A stretch of DNA of 44,162 nucleotides from Thermoleophilaceae bacterium (GCA_036378175.1 DASUWY010000019.1:1-44162), one strand, 5' to 3'; counted from the first letter of the stretch, positions 1 to 7,891 are shown. The notes: a model not told the origin generated them from the letters alone. Numbers and translations: made by a program.

Positions 1-65
1 AGCTCTTCCTTGCGCTCCCTGAGCGCGCGAACGCGCTCGAGCTTGAACGTGAAGGGACGGTCCAC
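1..65 (-). CDS. fliJ: FliJ-like flagellar export protein, N-terminal fragment (runs off the left edge)
   Basis: Only about 21 codons are visible, from a GTG at 63-65 to the window edge. They encode VDRPFTFKLERVRALRERKE, which resembles FliJ N-termini: a short basic Phe-rich start followed by an Arg/Glu-rich coiled coil. FliJ is the stalk-like general chaperone of the flagellar type III export apparatus and works with the FliI ATPase. The gene follows fliN by 22 bp, so it is probably the next gene of the same operon. Its usual position is directly after fliI; here fliI is followed by fliM. The call rests on a short stretch and could be wrong. Confidence 0.5.
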   Translation of the reverse strand, partial: MDRPFTFKLERVRALRERKEE

Positions 66-87
66 GGCCCGGTTGATCGACGGTCCC

Positions 88-651
88 TCAGGCTCCTGAA
101 CCTGAGTTGGACGCCTGTTCGAAGGCGCCGGGAGTGGCGACGATCCGCTCGAGGCGGATCGCCCACTCGCCATCCACGAGAAGCAGCTTGCCCTTGGCGA
201 ACGGCATGCCGTTAACGAGCACGTCGAGCTCCTCGTCGGGCTCCTTGTCGAGGTCCACGATGGCTCCCGTGCCGAGCGCGACGGTCTGCGCGAGCGGCAG
301 CCGGGCACGCCCGAGCTCCGCCCACAGGCGCACGTTCACATCGAGCAGGTGGGCGGCAAGCTCGTCCGAGGGATCCGGCGTGTCGTCCTCGGGCTCGGGC
401 GCCGGGGTCGCAGGTGGCGGGGTCACAGGTGCAGGGGCGGCGGCCGCCTCATCGGCAGGTGCCTCGTCCTTCATGAGATCCGCGTAGCGAGCCCGCATCT
501 CCTCGGGCGAAGGAAGCGAGTCATCCTCAGCAGGAGCAGCCTCGGGCTCAGCCTCTCCGGCCTCCGGCCTCTGGCCTCCGTCCTCCTCCATGAGGTCCGC
601 ATAGCGAGCCCGCATCTCCTCAGCGGTGGGCAAATTCCCTTCTTCGCTCAC
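88..651 (-). CDS. fliN: Flagellar motor switch protein FliN with a long, duplicated N-terminal linker
   Basis: The C-terminal ~80 residues form the SpoA/FliN surface-presentation fold (LLDVNVRLWAELGRARLPL, later VNGMPFAKGKLLLVDG). FliN forms the lower part of the C-ring with FliM and docks FliH/FliI. The start is GTG at 649-651, with GGAGG six bases upstream and a GTGA overlap with the fliM stop; an upstream ATG at 666 lacks such a site. The protein is 187 residues, longer than a minimal FliN, because of a ~100-residue acidic, Ala/Pro-rich N-terminal region. That region contains two near-identical motifs, EEMRARYADLM, at residues 11-21 and 50-60. A heptamer repeat (556-583) lies between the two copies. 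The product acts at the cytoplasmic face of the motor. Confidence 0.9.
   Translation of the reverse strand: MSEEGNLPTAEEMRARYADLMEEDGGQRPEAGEAEPEAAPAEDDSLPSPEEMRARYADLMKDEAPADEAAAAPAPVTPPPATPAPEPEDDTPDPSDELAAHLLDVNVRLWAELGRARLPLAQTVALGTGAIVDLDKEPDEELDVLVNGMPFAKGKLLLVDGEWAIRLERIVATPGAFEQASNSGSGA
556..583 (-). repeat. Heptamer repeat (about 4 units) inside fliN
   Basis: Plus-strand units are TCCGGCC, TCCGGCC, TCTGGCC and TCCGTCC, variants of the 7-bp unit seen elsewhere as TCCGACC/GGTCGGA. The array lies in frame in the FliN linker between the two copies of its short N-terminal motif, so it encodes a flexible spacer. Confidence 0.6.
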
Positions 652-1544
652 GACACACCTCCCCACGGCTGGCGGATCTGCACCGCGCGAGCGTTTCCGT
701 TGCGGCCGGGATCGCCGATGTGGGCAGCAACGTCACCGGCGTAGAGCACCACGCCCTTCGACGCCGGCCGCCGCAGGCGCACAACGTCACCCGCGCGCAT
801 GGCGAGCACCTCGGACAGGGGCAGCTCGACCGCGCCGACCTCGGCGCGAAGGTTCATCTCCACGTTGCCGACGGCGTCACGCATGTCGGCCGAGCTGTGG
901 TCGTCGATCTGCGGCGCCCCGTAGTGCCCCTGCTCCAGCTTCGACATGATCCGCTCCACCGCGCTGTGCGGGATCACAAGCGTCATGATCGACATCAGCC
1001 CGTCGATCATCGCCGACAGGTTGAGGAGCAGCGTGGGCTCGCTCGGGGACACGATCTGCACCGTCATCGGCGAGATCGCGTGGCCGTCGAGCCTGAGGCT
1101 CACGTCGGCGAGGTCGTGCCAGGTGGACGACAGCGCGTTCACAAGGCTCGTGACCGCTCGGTGCGCGACGGTGAGCTCCACGTCGGTGAGCGAGGTGGGC
1201 TGCCCGGCCGGAGCGCCGTGGCCGCCGAGCAGGCGCGCCACGAGTGCGAGCGCGAACGGCAGGTCCATGATCAGCGCCACCTCGGTGTCGAGCGGCTCGA
1301 TCCGCAGCAGGTTCACGAGCGCCTGGCGCGGCACCTCCTCGGCCATCACCACGCCGTACGGAAGCTGGTCGGTATTGAGCACGCCGAGCTGGAGCTCCGC
1401 CCGGAGCTCGGCCGACATGCGGCTCGACGCCGACTGGCAGAAGTTCTCGTGCGCGACCTCGATCCTGCGGACCTGCTCGCGGTTGAACTTCGACGGCCGG
1501 CGGAAGTCGATCTCGCGTACGCGCGGGTGTCGGGTGGGAGTCAT
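648..1544 (-). CDS. fliM: Flagellar motor switch protein FliM without the CheY-binding N-terminus
   Basis: FliM couples the chemotaxis signal to motor direction and links FliG to FliN in the C-ring. The FliM middle domain begins almost at residue 1 (VREIDFRRPSKFNREQ), contains the LLGGHG loop near residue 106, and is followed by a C-terminal SpoA domain (LPLSEVLAMRAGDVVRL). Canonical FliM carries an N-terminal peptide like LSQxEIDALL that binds phosphorylated CheY; it is absent here. An in-frame TAA lies four codons upstream of the ATG, so the peptide cannot be recovered with another start. The protein is 298 residues, against about 330 for most FliM. It lies 20 bp after fliI and overlaps fliN by 4 bp. 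Confidence 0.93.
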   Translation of the reverse strand: MTPTRHPRVREIDFRRPSKFNREQVRRIEVAHENFCQSASSRMSAELRAELQLGVLNTDQLPYGVVMAEEVPRQALVNLLRIEPLDTEVALIMDLPFALALVARLLGGHGAPAGQPTSLTDVELTVAHRAVTSLVNALSSTWHDLADVSLRLDGHAISPMTVQIVSPSEPTLLLNLSAMIDGLMSIMTLVIPHSAVERIMSKLEQGHYGAPQIDDHSSADMRDAVGNVEMNLRAEVGAVELPLSEVLAMRAGDVVRLRRPASKGVVLYAGDVAAHIGDPGRNGNARAVQIRQPWGGVS

Positions 1545-1564
1545 CCGTTCTCGTTAGTCGGCAG

Positions 1565-2989
1565 CTAGACCGCCAGATGGAGGGGCGGGATGGCGCTTGG
1601 GCCCGGTGCGATTGCCGCGGGCTGGGCGGGTTCCTCGAACTGGGGGTCGGAGGCTGGAGGCCGGAGGTCGGAGGCTTCGCCCAGTTGCATCAGCAACGCG
1701 TCTGCCTCTTCTGCCGTGCTCGTCTCGGTCACGGCCTGGCGCAGGAAGGAGTTGATCGGGTCGCGCTTGGCGATCGCGACGTCGGTCACCGGGTCGGCCC
1801 CATGCTGGTATGCGCCGATGGCGATCAGGTCCTCCTTCTCCTTGTAGGCGGCCATCAGCCGGCGCACGTTCTGCCCGGCGGCGCGCACCTCCGGGCTAAC
1901 CACCTCTCCCACGAGTCGGGACACGCTCGAGAGCACGTCGATCGCGGGGTAGTGGTTGGCGTGAGCCAGATCGCGCGAGAGCACGATGTGGCCGTCGAGG
2001 ATCGAGCGCACGGCGTCCGCGATCGGCTCGTTCATGTCGTCGCCGTCCACCAGCACGGTGTAGAGACCGGTGATCGAGCCGTTGCGGTTGTTGCCCGAGC
2101 GCTCGAGAAGCTTGGGAAGCAGGGCGAAGACGCTCGGCGTGTAGCCGCGGGTGGCCGGCGGCTCGCCGATCGCGAGGCCCACCTCGCGCTGCGCCATCGC
2201 GAAGCGCGTGACGGAGTCCATCATCAGCATCACGTTGGCGCCGCGGTCGCGGAAGTACTCGGCGATGGTGGTGGCGGTGAAAGCTGCCTTGATGCGCACG
2301 AGCGCGGGCTGGTCGGAGGTTGCGACCACCACCACGCTGCGGGTGAGGCCGGAGCCGAGATCGCGGTCGATGAACTCGCGCACCTCGCGGCCTCGCTCGC
2401 CCACCAGGCAGATCACGTTCACGTCCGCCGACGTGGAGCGCGCGATCATGCCGAGCAGCGAGGACTTGCCCACGCCCGAGCCGGCGAAGATGCCGAGCCG
2501 CTGCCCGCGCCCGCAGGGCACGAGCGCGTCGAGCGCGCGAACGCCGAGCGACACGCGTTCCTTGATGGGCGGGCGCTCCATCGGATCCGGTGCCTGCGCG
2601 ATGGTGGACACAGGACGCCCGACCGGCGCCTCCCCGCGGTCGTCGAGCGGGCGCCCGAGACCGTCGAGCACGCGCCCGAGCAGCTCGTCGTCCACGTTCA
2701 CGCGGAACTGCTTGCCGGTGGGAGTGACGGCGCGCCCAGGGCCGATCCCGTGCATCTCGCCGAGCGGCATCAGAAGCGTGCGCGAGTCGCGGAAGCCCAC
2801 CACCTCGGCGGGCACCGAGGCACGGTTGCGGCCTGTCTCGACCTCGCACACCTCCCCCACCTCGGCCTCCAGGCCGGTGGCCTCGATGATGAGGCCGATC
2901 AGGTTGATCACGCGGCCGCGGCGGGCGTGAAGGTCATCCCACTTGAGAGCCTCGAAGACGCCCGCCAGAGGGGCAGCCGCCTGGGTCAT
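1565..2989 (-). CDS. fliI: Flagellum-specific export ATPase FliI
   Basis: FliI is the hexameric F1-beta-like ATPase of the flagellar type III export system. Walker A GSGVGKS is at residues 170-176, followed by GERGREVREF and the Walker B-type stretch VMLMMDSVTRFAM. The domain order (N-terminal barrel, nucleotide-binding core, C-terminal helices) and length (474 residues) are normal. The C-terminus carries an extra Pro/Ala-rich tail of about 40 residues, part of which (SDLRPPASDP) is encoded by a heptamer repeat at 1645-1675. The ATG overlaps the fliH stop (ATGA), indicating translational coupling to its negative regulator FliH. Confidence 0.96.
   Translation of the reverse strand: MTQAAAPLAGVFEALKWDDLHARRGRVINLIGLIIEATGLEAEVGEVCEVETGRNRASVPAEVVGFRDSRTLLMPLGEMHGIGPGRAVTPTGKQFRVNVDDELLGRVLDGLGRPLDDRGEAPVGRPVSTIAQAPDPMERPPIKERVSLGVRALDALVPCGRGQRLGIFAGSGVGKSSLLGMIARSTSADVNVICLVGERGREVREFIDRDLGSGLTRSVVVVATSDQPALVRIKAAFTATTIAEYFRDRGANVMLMMDSVTRFAMAQREVGLAIGEPPATRGYTPSVFALLPKLLERSGNNRNGSITGLYTVLVDGDDMNEPIADAVRSILDGHIVLSRDLAHANHYPAIDVLSSVSRLVGEVVSPEVRAAGQNVRRLMAAYKEKEDLIAIGAYQHGADPVTDVAIAKRDPINSFLRQAVTETSTAEEADALLMQLGEASDLRPPASDPQFEEPAQPAAIAPGPSAIPPLHLAV
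1645..1675 (+). repeat. Heptamer repeat (4 units) inside the fliI 3' end
   Basis: Units on the plus strand are GGTCGGA, GGCTGGA, GGCCGGA and GGTCGGA, then GGC. Read on the minus strand, the array encodes a Pro/Ser-rich segment in the C-terminal tail of FliI, beyond the conserved ATPase core, so it looks like tolerated sequence added to a gene end. Confidence 0.7.
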
Positions 2990-3624
2990 CGCTGAAGTTC
3001 CGCCTCGAGCACCTCGCGCGCGCGCTCGAGCTTCGTCTCGATGGTGGCGTCCACCTCGCCGGCCAGGCTGCGCACCAGCGCACCGCCGCGTGCCACGCGG
3101 CGGTCCTCCTGGACCTCGAGGCTCTCGATCCCGCCGAGCGTGGCCGCGAGCGGCTCCACCGCCTCGCGCACGAGCTCGAGGTCGAGCGTGTTCACCTGCA
3201 CCACCACACGCTCACGGTCCACCAGGCAGCGCAGCGCGCCGCGGACCACGTCGACCACGCGCTCCGGCTGCACGTCGAGCGTGCCCGCGATCACCTTCTC
3301 GGCGAGGCGCAGGGACAGCTCGACGGCACGGGCCTCCACGATGTCGGCGGCCTCGCCGCGCAGCCGATCGGCCTCGGCGAGAGCCTCGCCAAGTGCGGCT
3401 GTGGCGGGAGCGAGCTCCTCGCGCGCGGCGGCCATGCCGGCCTGGAAACCCTCCTCATAGCCCTGCTGGCGTGCGGCGTGCCGGATGTCGTCGGCCTCGG
3501 CACGCGCCGCGGCGAGAAAATCCTCGGCGGCCGCGTGCGGATCCACGCTCGCCGCGAGCCGCGCACCCGCGGGCTCGGGTGGAAGCTGATCGAAGGAGAA
3601 GGCGCCCGGCGGCGCCTCGGCCAC
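2986..3624 (-). CDS. fliH: Flagellar export regulator FliH (stator-like)
   Basis: FliH binds the N-terminus of FliI, holds it inactive and brings it to FliN at the C-ring; it resembles the peripheral stalk of F/V-ATPases. After a variable N-terminus comes the typical GYEEGFQAGMAAAREEL segment, a Glu/Ala-rich coiled coil and a C-terminal HrpE/YscL-type domain (AEKVIAGTLDVQPERVVDVV). The GTG at 3622-3624 lies one base after the fliG stop, with GAGGAG ten bases upstream. A TTG three codons earlier (3631-3633) would also work but sits too close to that site. Product is about 212 residues. It sits between fliG and fliI, as in most bacteria. Confidence 0.9.
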   Translation of the reverse strand: MAEAPPGAFSFDQLPPEPAGARLAASVDPHAAAEDFLAAARAEADDIRHAARQQGYEEGFQAGMAAAREELAPATAALGEALAEADRLRGEAADIVEARAVELSLRLAEKVIAGTLDVQPERVVDVVRGALRCLVDRERVVVQVNTLDLELVREAVEPLAATLGGIESLEVQEDRRVARGGALVRSLAGEVDATIETKLERAREVLEAELQR

Positions 3625-3625
3625 G

Positions 3626-4681
3626 CTAGACAAGCTCCTCGGCCTCCTCCTCGTCGCCGCCGCCGCGGGCGATCACGATCGCGCCGGCGTCCTCGAGGCG
3701 GCGGATCGTGGCGACGATCCGGCCCTGCGCCTCCTCCACCACCGAGCGGCGCTGCGGCGGCTGATACTCCATCTCCTCGATGAGCATCTCGGCGCCGCGC
3801 TGGGACATGTTGCCGAGGATCTTCTGCTTGACCTCCTCGGACACGCCGCGGAGCGCCATGGCGAGATCCTTCTGGTCGACGTCCTTCAGCACGAGCTGCA
3901 CGCTGCGGTCGTCGAGCTTGAGGATGTCCTCGAAGACGAAGAGGAGCATGCGGATCTCCTCAGCGAGCTGCGCGTCCTTCTGCGCGAGCGTCTTGATCAC
4001 ATTGCGCTCGGTGGCGCGGTCGGCCGAGTTGAGGATGTCGGCGAGGCCCTTCACGCCGCCCGACGCCGAGTAGTCCTCTGACTTCACGAGTGCGAGCTTC
4101 TGCCGCATCACGGCCTCGACGTCCTTGATCACGTCCGGGTTGGTCTCGCTCATCCCGGCGATCCTCATCGCCACCTCCGCCTGCGTCTCCGCGGAGAGCT
4201 GCGCGAGCACCTGCGCGCCGATGCTGGTGTGCATGTTGGCGAGCACGAGCGCGAGGGTCTGGGTGGACTCGCCGGCGAGGAACGCCTGGATCTGCTCGGG
4301 CGGGGTGCGCCGCAGGAACTCGAACGGCCGCACCTCGATGATCGCCGAGAGGCGCCCGATGATGTCCTTGGCGCGGTCCTCGCCAACCGAGTTCTCGAGC
4401 ACCTCGCGCGCGAAGTCGAGCCCGCCCTGAGCGATGTACTCCGCGGCCATCAGCTGCTCGGACGCCTCCTCGAACACCGACTCCACCGCCTCGGGCTGGA
4501 CGGCGTCGAGCTTCGACATCTCGAGCGAGAGATGTTCGATCTCGGTTTCGCGCAGGTGCTTGAACACCGCGGAGGCGCGCGCCGCGCCGAGCGACACGAG
4601 CAGCACCGCTGCCTTCTGGCGGCCGTTGAGCTTGCCCGGCGCGAGCGCCTTGCTTGGAGTGGTCTCGAGAGCCTGGGACAC
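3626..4681 (-). CDS. fliG: Flagellar motor switch protein FliG
   Basis: FliG sits on the MS ring and carries the charged helix that the stator MotA pushes on. All three domains are visible. The N-terminal domain (GRQKAAVLLVSLGAARASAV) docks to FliF. The middle domain contains the EHPQ-like surface in degenerate form. The C-terminal domain has the torque helix region LDDRSVQLVLKDVDQKDLA, followed by MLIEEMEYQPPQRRSVVE. Length (351) is normal; the tail is unusually acidic (GGGDEEEAEELV). It starts with GTG two bases after the fliF stop, so it is translationally coupled to the MS-ring protein it binds. Confidence 0.96.
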   Translation of the reverse strand: MSQALETTPSKALAPGKLNGRQKAAVLLVSLGAARASAVFKHLRETEIEHLSLEMSKLDAVQPEAVESVFEEASEQLMAAEYIAQGGLDFAREVLENSVGEDRAKDIIGRLSAIIEVRPFEFLRRTPPEQIQAFLAGESTQTLALVLANMHTSIGAQVLAQLSAETQAEVAMRIAGMSETNPDVIKDVEAVMRQKLALVKSEDYSASGGVKGLADILNSADRATERNVIKTLAQKDAQLAEEIRMLLFVFEDILKLDDRSVQLVLKDVDQKDLAMALRGVSEEVKQKILGNMSQRGAEMLIEEMEYQPPQRRSVVEEAQGRIVATIRRLEDAGAIVIARGGGDEEEAEELV

Positions 4682-4683
4682 GC

Positions 4684-6177
4684 CTACGCCTCGTTCATCC
4701 AGATGCGGACCTGCTGGGCCACGCGATCGGGTGCGCGGTCGGCGACCTCCTCGACACCCTTCTTGGTGGCCGACTCGGCGGGCAACGGGATCTCATTCGC
4801 CGTGCTCGCCTCGAGCTCCGCGAGCGAGGTGGGAGCCTCGATCTCGTTGAGCCACGTGGGCTTGCGCATGAGCGTCTCGTCCTCGCGCTTCTTGAGGTGG
4901 CGCGTCATGAAGAACAGGAAGCCGAGGAGCGCGATGCCGAGCAGCACGTACTTGGCGTAGCCGATCGGGTTGAGCGGAGTCTTCGGCGTGGTGGGCAGCG
5001 GCTGCTTGGCGAACGCCACCTGGCTCACCGTGATCGTGTCGCCGCGCTTGGGATTGATCCCGGCGGCGGCGCCGAGCGCCGACTGGAGCTGCGCGACCGT
5101 GGCCGGCGGCACCGACTTGTCCACCAGCACCGCCACGCCGAGCTTGTTCACGGTGCCCGGAGCGACCTTGGTGTGCGACACCGTCTTCGACACGCCGAAC
5201 GTGTCGTCCTGGACCTTGTTGTTGTAGTTGTTGTTGCCACCGCCGGCGCTGCCCGTGGCATAGCTCGGAATGTTCGAGCCGGTGCCCGAGGTGCCGCCGG
5301 CGCCGCCCGAGCCCTTCAGCGTCTCGTTCTGCTTGTGTGAGGTGAGCGGCACGCCCTTCTTCGCGTACACGAGGGCGTCCTTGCTCGTCTCGTCCACGTT
5401 CAGGTCAGCATTCACCTGCACGGTGGCCTTGCCCATGCCCACCGCCTGGTTGAGCATCGCCTGAAGCTGGGCGCCGAGCTGCTGGTCGTAGCGGTTCTGG
5501 GCGGCCTCCTTGAGACTCGCGCTCGGCCCGCTGCCGAGGCTGTCGGACGTCGGCCAGAGCAGCTGGCCGCTGCTGTCCGTGATCGACACGTTCTGGAGCG
5601 ACAGGCCCTGCACGCCGCCGGACACGAGCTGCGCGATGCCGCGCACCGCGTTCGGGTCGAGCGCATTGCCGCCAGTGTTCAGGAGCACCGATGCCTTGGC
5701 GGTCGAGTTCTGGTCGCTGAAGAGCTGCTCCTGCGGGAGCACGAGGTTCACCTGCGCGCCGGACACGCCCTGCACCTGCCCGATCGTCTGGGACAGCTCG
5801 CCCTCGAGCGCCCGCTGGTAGGTCACCTGCTGCTGAAGGTTGCTGGCGCCGAGCTTCTGCTTGTCGAACAGCTCGAAGCCGGCCTGGCCGCTCTGCGGGA
5901 GCCCCTGCTCGGCGAGGGCGACGCGCGCCTGCGCGGTCTGCCCGGAGTCCACGGCGATGCCGGTGCCGTTGTTCACGAGCTTCCACTTCACGCCCTTCGA
6001 ATCGAGGGCCGCGGTCATCTTGCCGGTCTGCGCGGGATCGATGCCCGTGGCGATCGTCGAGTAGCTCGGCGAGCTCGCCATCTTCATCAACAGGACGGCC
6101 ACGAGCAGGACGCCGATAGCCGCCGCCGCCATGCCGATCTTGCCCTTGGTGCTCGTGTTCTGGAGGAGAGTTCCCAT
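4684..6177 (-). CDS. fliF: Flagellar MS-ring protein FliF
   Basis: FliF forms the MS ring in the cytoplasmic membrane on which rod and C-ring assemble. Two membrane segments are visible, at about residues 15-32 and 409-425, flanking a large extracytoplasmic region with ring-building motifs (YSTIATGIDPAQTGKMTAAL; LVLPQEQLF). A Gly/Asn/Ser-rich low-complexity loop sits near residues 290-325. The cytoplasmic C-terminus ends in VAQQVRIWMNEA, the FliG-binding helix. Length is 497 residues, slightly short but typical of Gram-positive FliF. It lies 4 bp after fliE. Confidence 0.96.
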   Translation of the reverse strand: MGTLLQNTSTKGKIGMAAAAIGVLLVAVLLMKMASSPSYSTIATGIDPAQTGKMTAALDSKGVKWKLVNNGTGIAVDSGQTAQARVALAEQGLPQSGQAGFELFDKQKLGASNLQQQVTYQRALEGELSQTIGQVQGVSGAQVNLVLPQEQLFSDQNSTAKASVLLNTGGNALDPNAVRGIAQLVSGGVQGLSLQNVSITDSSGQLLWPTSDSLGSGPSASLKEAAQNRYDQQLGAQLQAMLNQAVGMGKATVQVNADLNVDETSKDALVYAKKGVPLTSHKQNETLKGSGGAGGTSGTGSNIPSYATGSAGGGNNNYNNKVQDDTFGVSKTVSHTKVAPGTVNKLGVAVLVDKSVPPATVAQLQSALGAAAGINPKRGDTITVSQVAFAKQPLPTTPKTPLNPIGYAKYVLLGIALLGFLFFMTRHLKKREDETLMRKPTWLNEIEAPTSLAELEASTANEIPLPAESATKKGVEEVADRAPDRVAQQVRIWMNEA

Positions 6178-6181
6178 TTAC

Positions 6182-6493
6182 CTAGACCTGTGTATGGAAG
6201 ATGTCCGTTTCGGCCTCGATGGCCTTGGTGCGAATCTGCGAGGCCAGCTGCATCGCGAGCCGCGCCCGCTCCACAGACATGACCACCGACGACGGGTCGC
6301 TCGCCGTGCCGGAGGCAAGCGAGCCGGCCGCCTGCGCGGCCTGGTCCTGCGAGTTCGAGAGTCCCTGGATCGCCTGCGACAGCGCGCCGCCGAAGTTCGA
6401 GCCGCCCTGCGGCTGACCCGGCGTCGCGGTGGGCGACTGGATCTGCCACTCCGGGCCCTTCGCCAGCAAGCTCGGGTTGATCGGGATGGCCAT
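6182..6493 (-). CDS. fliE: Hook-basal body protein FliE
   Basis: FliE is the adaptor joining the MS ring to the proximal rod and is the first rod component exported. The product is 103 residues, the normal size. Its C-terminal half shows the family signature: MSVERARLAMQLASQIRTK followed by a conserved AIEAETDIF-type end. The N-terminus is a Gly/Gln/Ser-rich linker. The ATG at 6491-6493 shares one base with the flgC stop (TGATG), so translation is coupled. Confidence 0.92.
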   Translation of the reverse strand: MAIPINPSLLAKGPEWQIQSPTATPGQPQGGSNFGGALSQAIQGLSNSQDQAAQAAGSLASGTASDPSSVVMSVERARLAMQLASQIRTKAIEAETDIFHTQV

Positions 6494-6945
6494 CAGCGGA
6501 GCAGGTCGAGGGTCTTCGTGTACATGGACTTGGCCGTCTGCATCGCGGTCACGTTCGCCTCGTAAGAGCGCGACTCGGTGATGAGGTCCGTCATCTCGCT
6601 GACGGGCTCGACGTTCGGCATGCGGACGTAGCCCTGCGCGTTCGCGTCCGGGTGGCCCGGGTCGTAGACGAGCTGGCCCTGCGTCTGGTCCTGCACGATG
6701 CCGGCCACCTGCACGCCGCCGGGGGTGGACGACGAGCCGCCGCCCATGATGCCCGCGAGGGTGGCGCCGAAGCTCGAGCCGGCGCCCCCGACCTCCTGCA
6801 GCACGACCTCCTTGCGCTGGTACGGCTGGCCGTTCGCGCCGCGGGTGGTCTGAGCGTTGGCGAGGTTCTCGGACGTGACGTCCATCCGCAGGCGCTCGGC
6901 GCTGAGCGCGCTGCCCGAGATGTCGAGAGCGTCGAAGAGGCCCAT
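6493..6945 (-). CDS. flgC: Proximal rod protein FlgC
   Basis: FlgC is a structural protein of the proximal rod. The N-terminus has the rod-family helix ISGSALSAERLRMDVTSENL with LANAQTT. The C-terminus has the matching helix MTDLITESRSYEANVTAMQ and LDLLR. The mid-protein PNVEPVSEM motif is diagnostic for FlgC. The true start is ATG 6943-6945, overlapping the flgB stop as TGATG, giving 150 residues; a much longer frame upstream is antisense/out-of-frame noise through flgB. The central domain contains a Gly/Ser-rich stretch. It is cotranscribed with flgB and fliE. Confidence 0.95.
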   Translation of the reverse strand: MGLFDALDISGSALSAERLRMDVTSENLANAQTTRGANGQPYQRKEVVLQEVGGAGSSFGATLAGIMGGGSSSTPGGVQVAGIVQDQTQGQLVYDPGHPDANAQGYVRMPNVEPVSEMTDLITESRSYEANVTAMQTAKSMYTKTLDLLR

Positions 6946-7301
6946 CAGGCACCGCCGCCGATCGCGCTTTGAAGAATGTCGAGGCGCCCCTTGGCCACCG
7001 ACACGAGCGACTCGTAGTCGAGGCCGTTCTCCGCGAGCTTCGACGACTCCGTGTCGATGTCCACGCTGTTGCCGTCCGGCTGCATGGGCGCGGACGCGTC
7101 GGTCTGGACGGAGAACTGGAGCGAGTCGGGGTTCTGCCCGCTCGCCATGGCCGCGCGCAGCGAGGACTCGAAGTCCACGTCCTTGCGCTGGTAGCCGGGC
7201 GTGTTCGCGTTCGCGATGTTCTGAGCGAGCGCCGTCTGGCGAAGGCCCGCGCCGCGGATGGCCGCCTGAAGGCTGAGATCGGTGGTGTCGAACAGATTCA
7301 T
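6945..7301 (-). CDS. flgB: Proximal rod protein FlgB
   Basis: FlgB is the most proximal rod protein and the first gene of this basal-body operon. It has the characteristic ALAQNIANANTPGYQRKDVDF motif shortly after the start and the C-terminal helix GLDYESLVSVAKGRLDIL. Start choice: ATG 7299-7301 has AAAGG seven bases upstream and gives 118 residues, close to usual. Upstream in-frame codons lie in the leader. A sigma-28 type promoter at 7370-7396 would start transcription near 7363, giving a ~60-base leader. Confidence 0.94.
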   Translation of the reverse strand: MNLFDTTDLSLQAAIRGAGLRQTALAQNIANANTPGYQRKDVDFESSLRAAMASGQNPDSLQFSVQTDASAPMQPDGNSVDIDTESSKLAENGLDYESLVSVAKGRLDILQSAIGGGA

Positions 7302-7369
7302 GGATGCGCCTTTCGATCGTCCATCCATGGATCGAGCCCGGCTTCCCGGTCCCTGGGAGCCAGACGGGA

Positions 7370-7396
7370 TAGTCGGCACCCCCGGCGCGAGCTTTA
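7370..7396 (-). promoter_or_regulatory. Sigma-28 type promoter of the flgB-fliN operon
   Basis: Read on the minus strand the site is TAAA, 15 bases, GCCGACTA. It matches the FliA consensus layout (TAAA-N15-GCCGATAA) and the four other sites found in this window. The expected transcription start is ~7 bases downstream, about 62 bases before the flgB ATG. Confidence 0.75.
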
Positions 7397-7425
7397 GGAC
7401 CCCGATCGCGGCCGGCAGCGCGGGC

Positions 7426-7537
7426 GCTTACAGCAGCAATAAGCGGCGGCCCCAAGCGAACTGGCAGATTCTGCCGTCGGAAACCGGCGGCAGAATCTGC
7501 CACGCCGCCGAATTCGGCAGTTATTGCTGCCGTAAGC
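7426..7537. repeat. Nested inverted repeats between the fliT-like gene and flgB
   Basis: The outer arms are 17 bases (7426-7442 and 7521-7537) with one mismatch, built around GCAGCAATAA/TTATTGCTGC. The inner arms are 14 bases and perfect (7463-7476 GGCAGATTCTGCCG and 7488-7501 CGGCAGAATCTGCC). A perfect palindrome GCCGAATTCGGC lies at 7507-7518. The structure sits after the fliT-like stop and upstream of the flgB promoter, so it may end the fliS transcript or bind a regulator. There is no run of T, so it is not a classic intrinsic terminator. Confidence 0.7.
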
Positions 7538-7549
7538 GGTGGTCGACCG

Positions 7550-7891
7550 CTAACCAGCCGAGTCGACCAGCTTGCGCCGGTCCAAACCCGGCGGCGCGTA
7601 ACCCGCCGCGGCCCGCCGCCCGCGATCCGCACGCGAGATGCCCTCGCGCGCAAGCGCCAAGGCCCGCGTCAGCTCCAGTGACACCTTCTGCTGCAGCTCC
7701 GCCGCTCGCTCGAGCGCCCCGCGGGCTGTCTCCGGCGCCAGCGGCGGCAGGCTCTCAATCAGCCGCTCGCGCTCCTCGCCGAGCTGCGCCAGCTCCTCCC
7801 AGCGCTGCCCCTGCACGAGCTCCAGTTCGAGCTCGCCGAGCTCGAGGATGCGCTCGTACGGGTCGGCTACGCCCCGGCGATCTGACGCCAC
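7550..7891 (-). CDS. Small helical protein downstream of fliS, FliT-like flagellar chaperone candidate
   Basis: The 113-residue product is almost entirely charged helix (DPYERILELGELELELVQGQ; ERAAELQQKVSLELTRAL). Its size, helical make-up and position directly after fliS match FliT-type export chaperones, which guard FliD. Sequence similarity to FliT is too weak to see by eye, so the function is inferred from context. The ATG at 7889-7891 overlaps the end of fliS by 25 bp; no good later start exists. It probably shares the fliS promoter. Confidence 0.6.
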   Translation of the reverse strand: MASDRRGVADPYERILELGELELELVQGQRWEELAQLGEERERLIESLPPLAPETARGALERAAELQQKVSLELTRALALAREGISRADRGRRAAAGYAPPGLDRRKLVDSAG

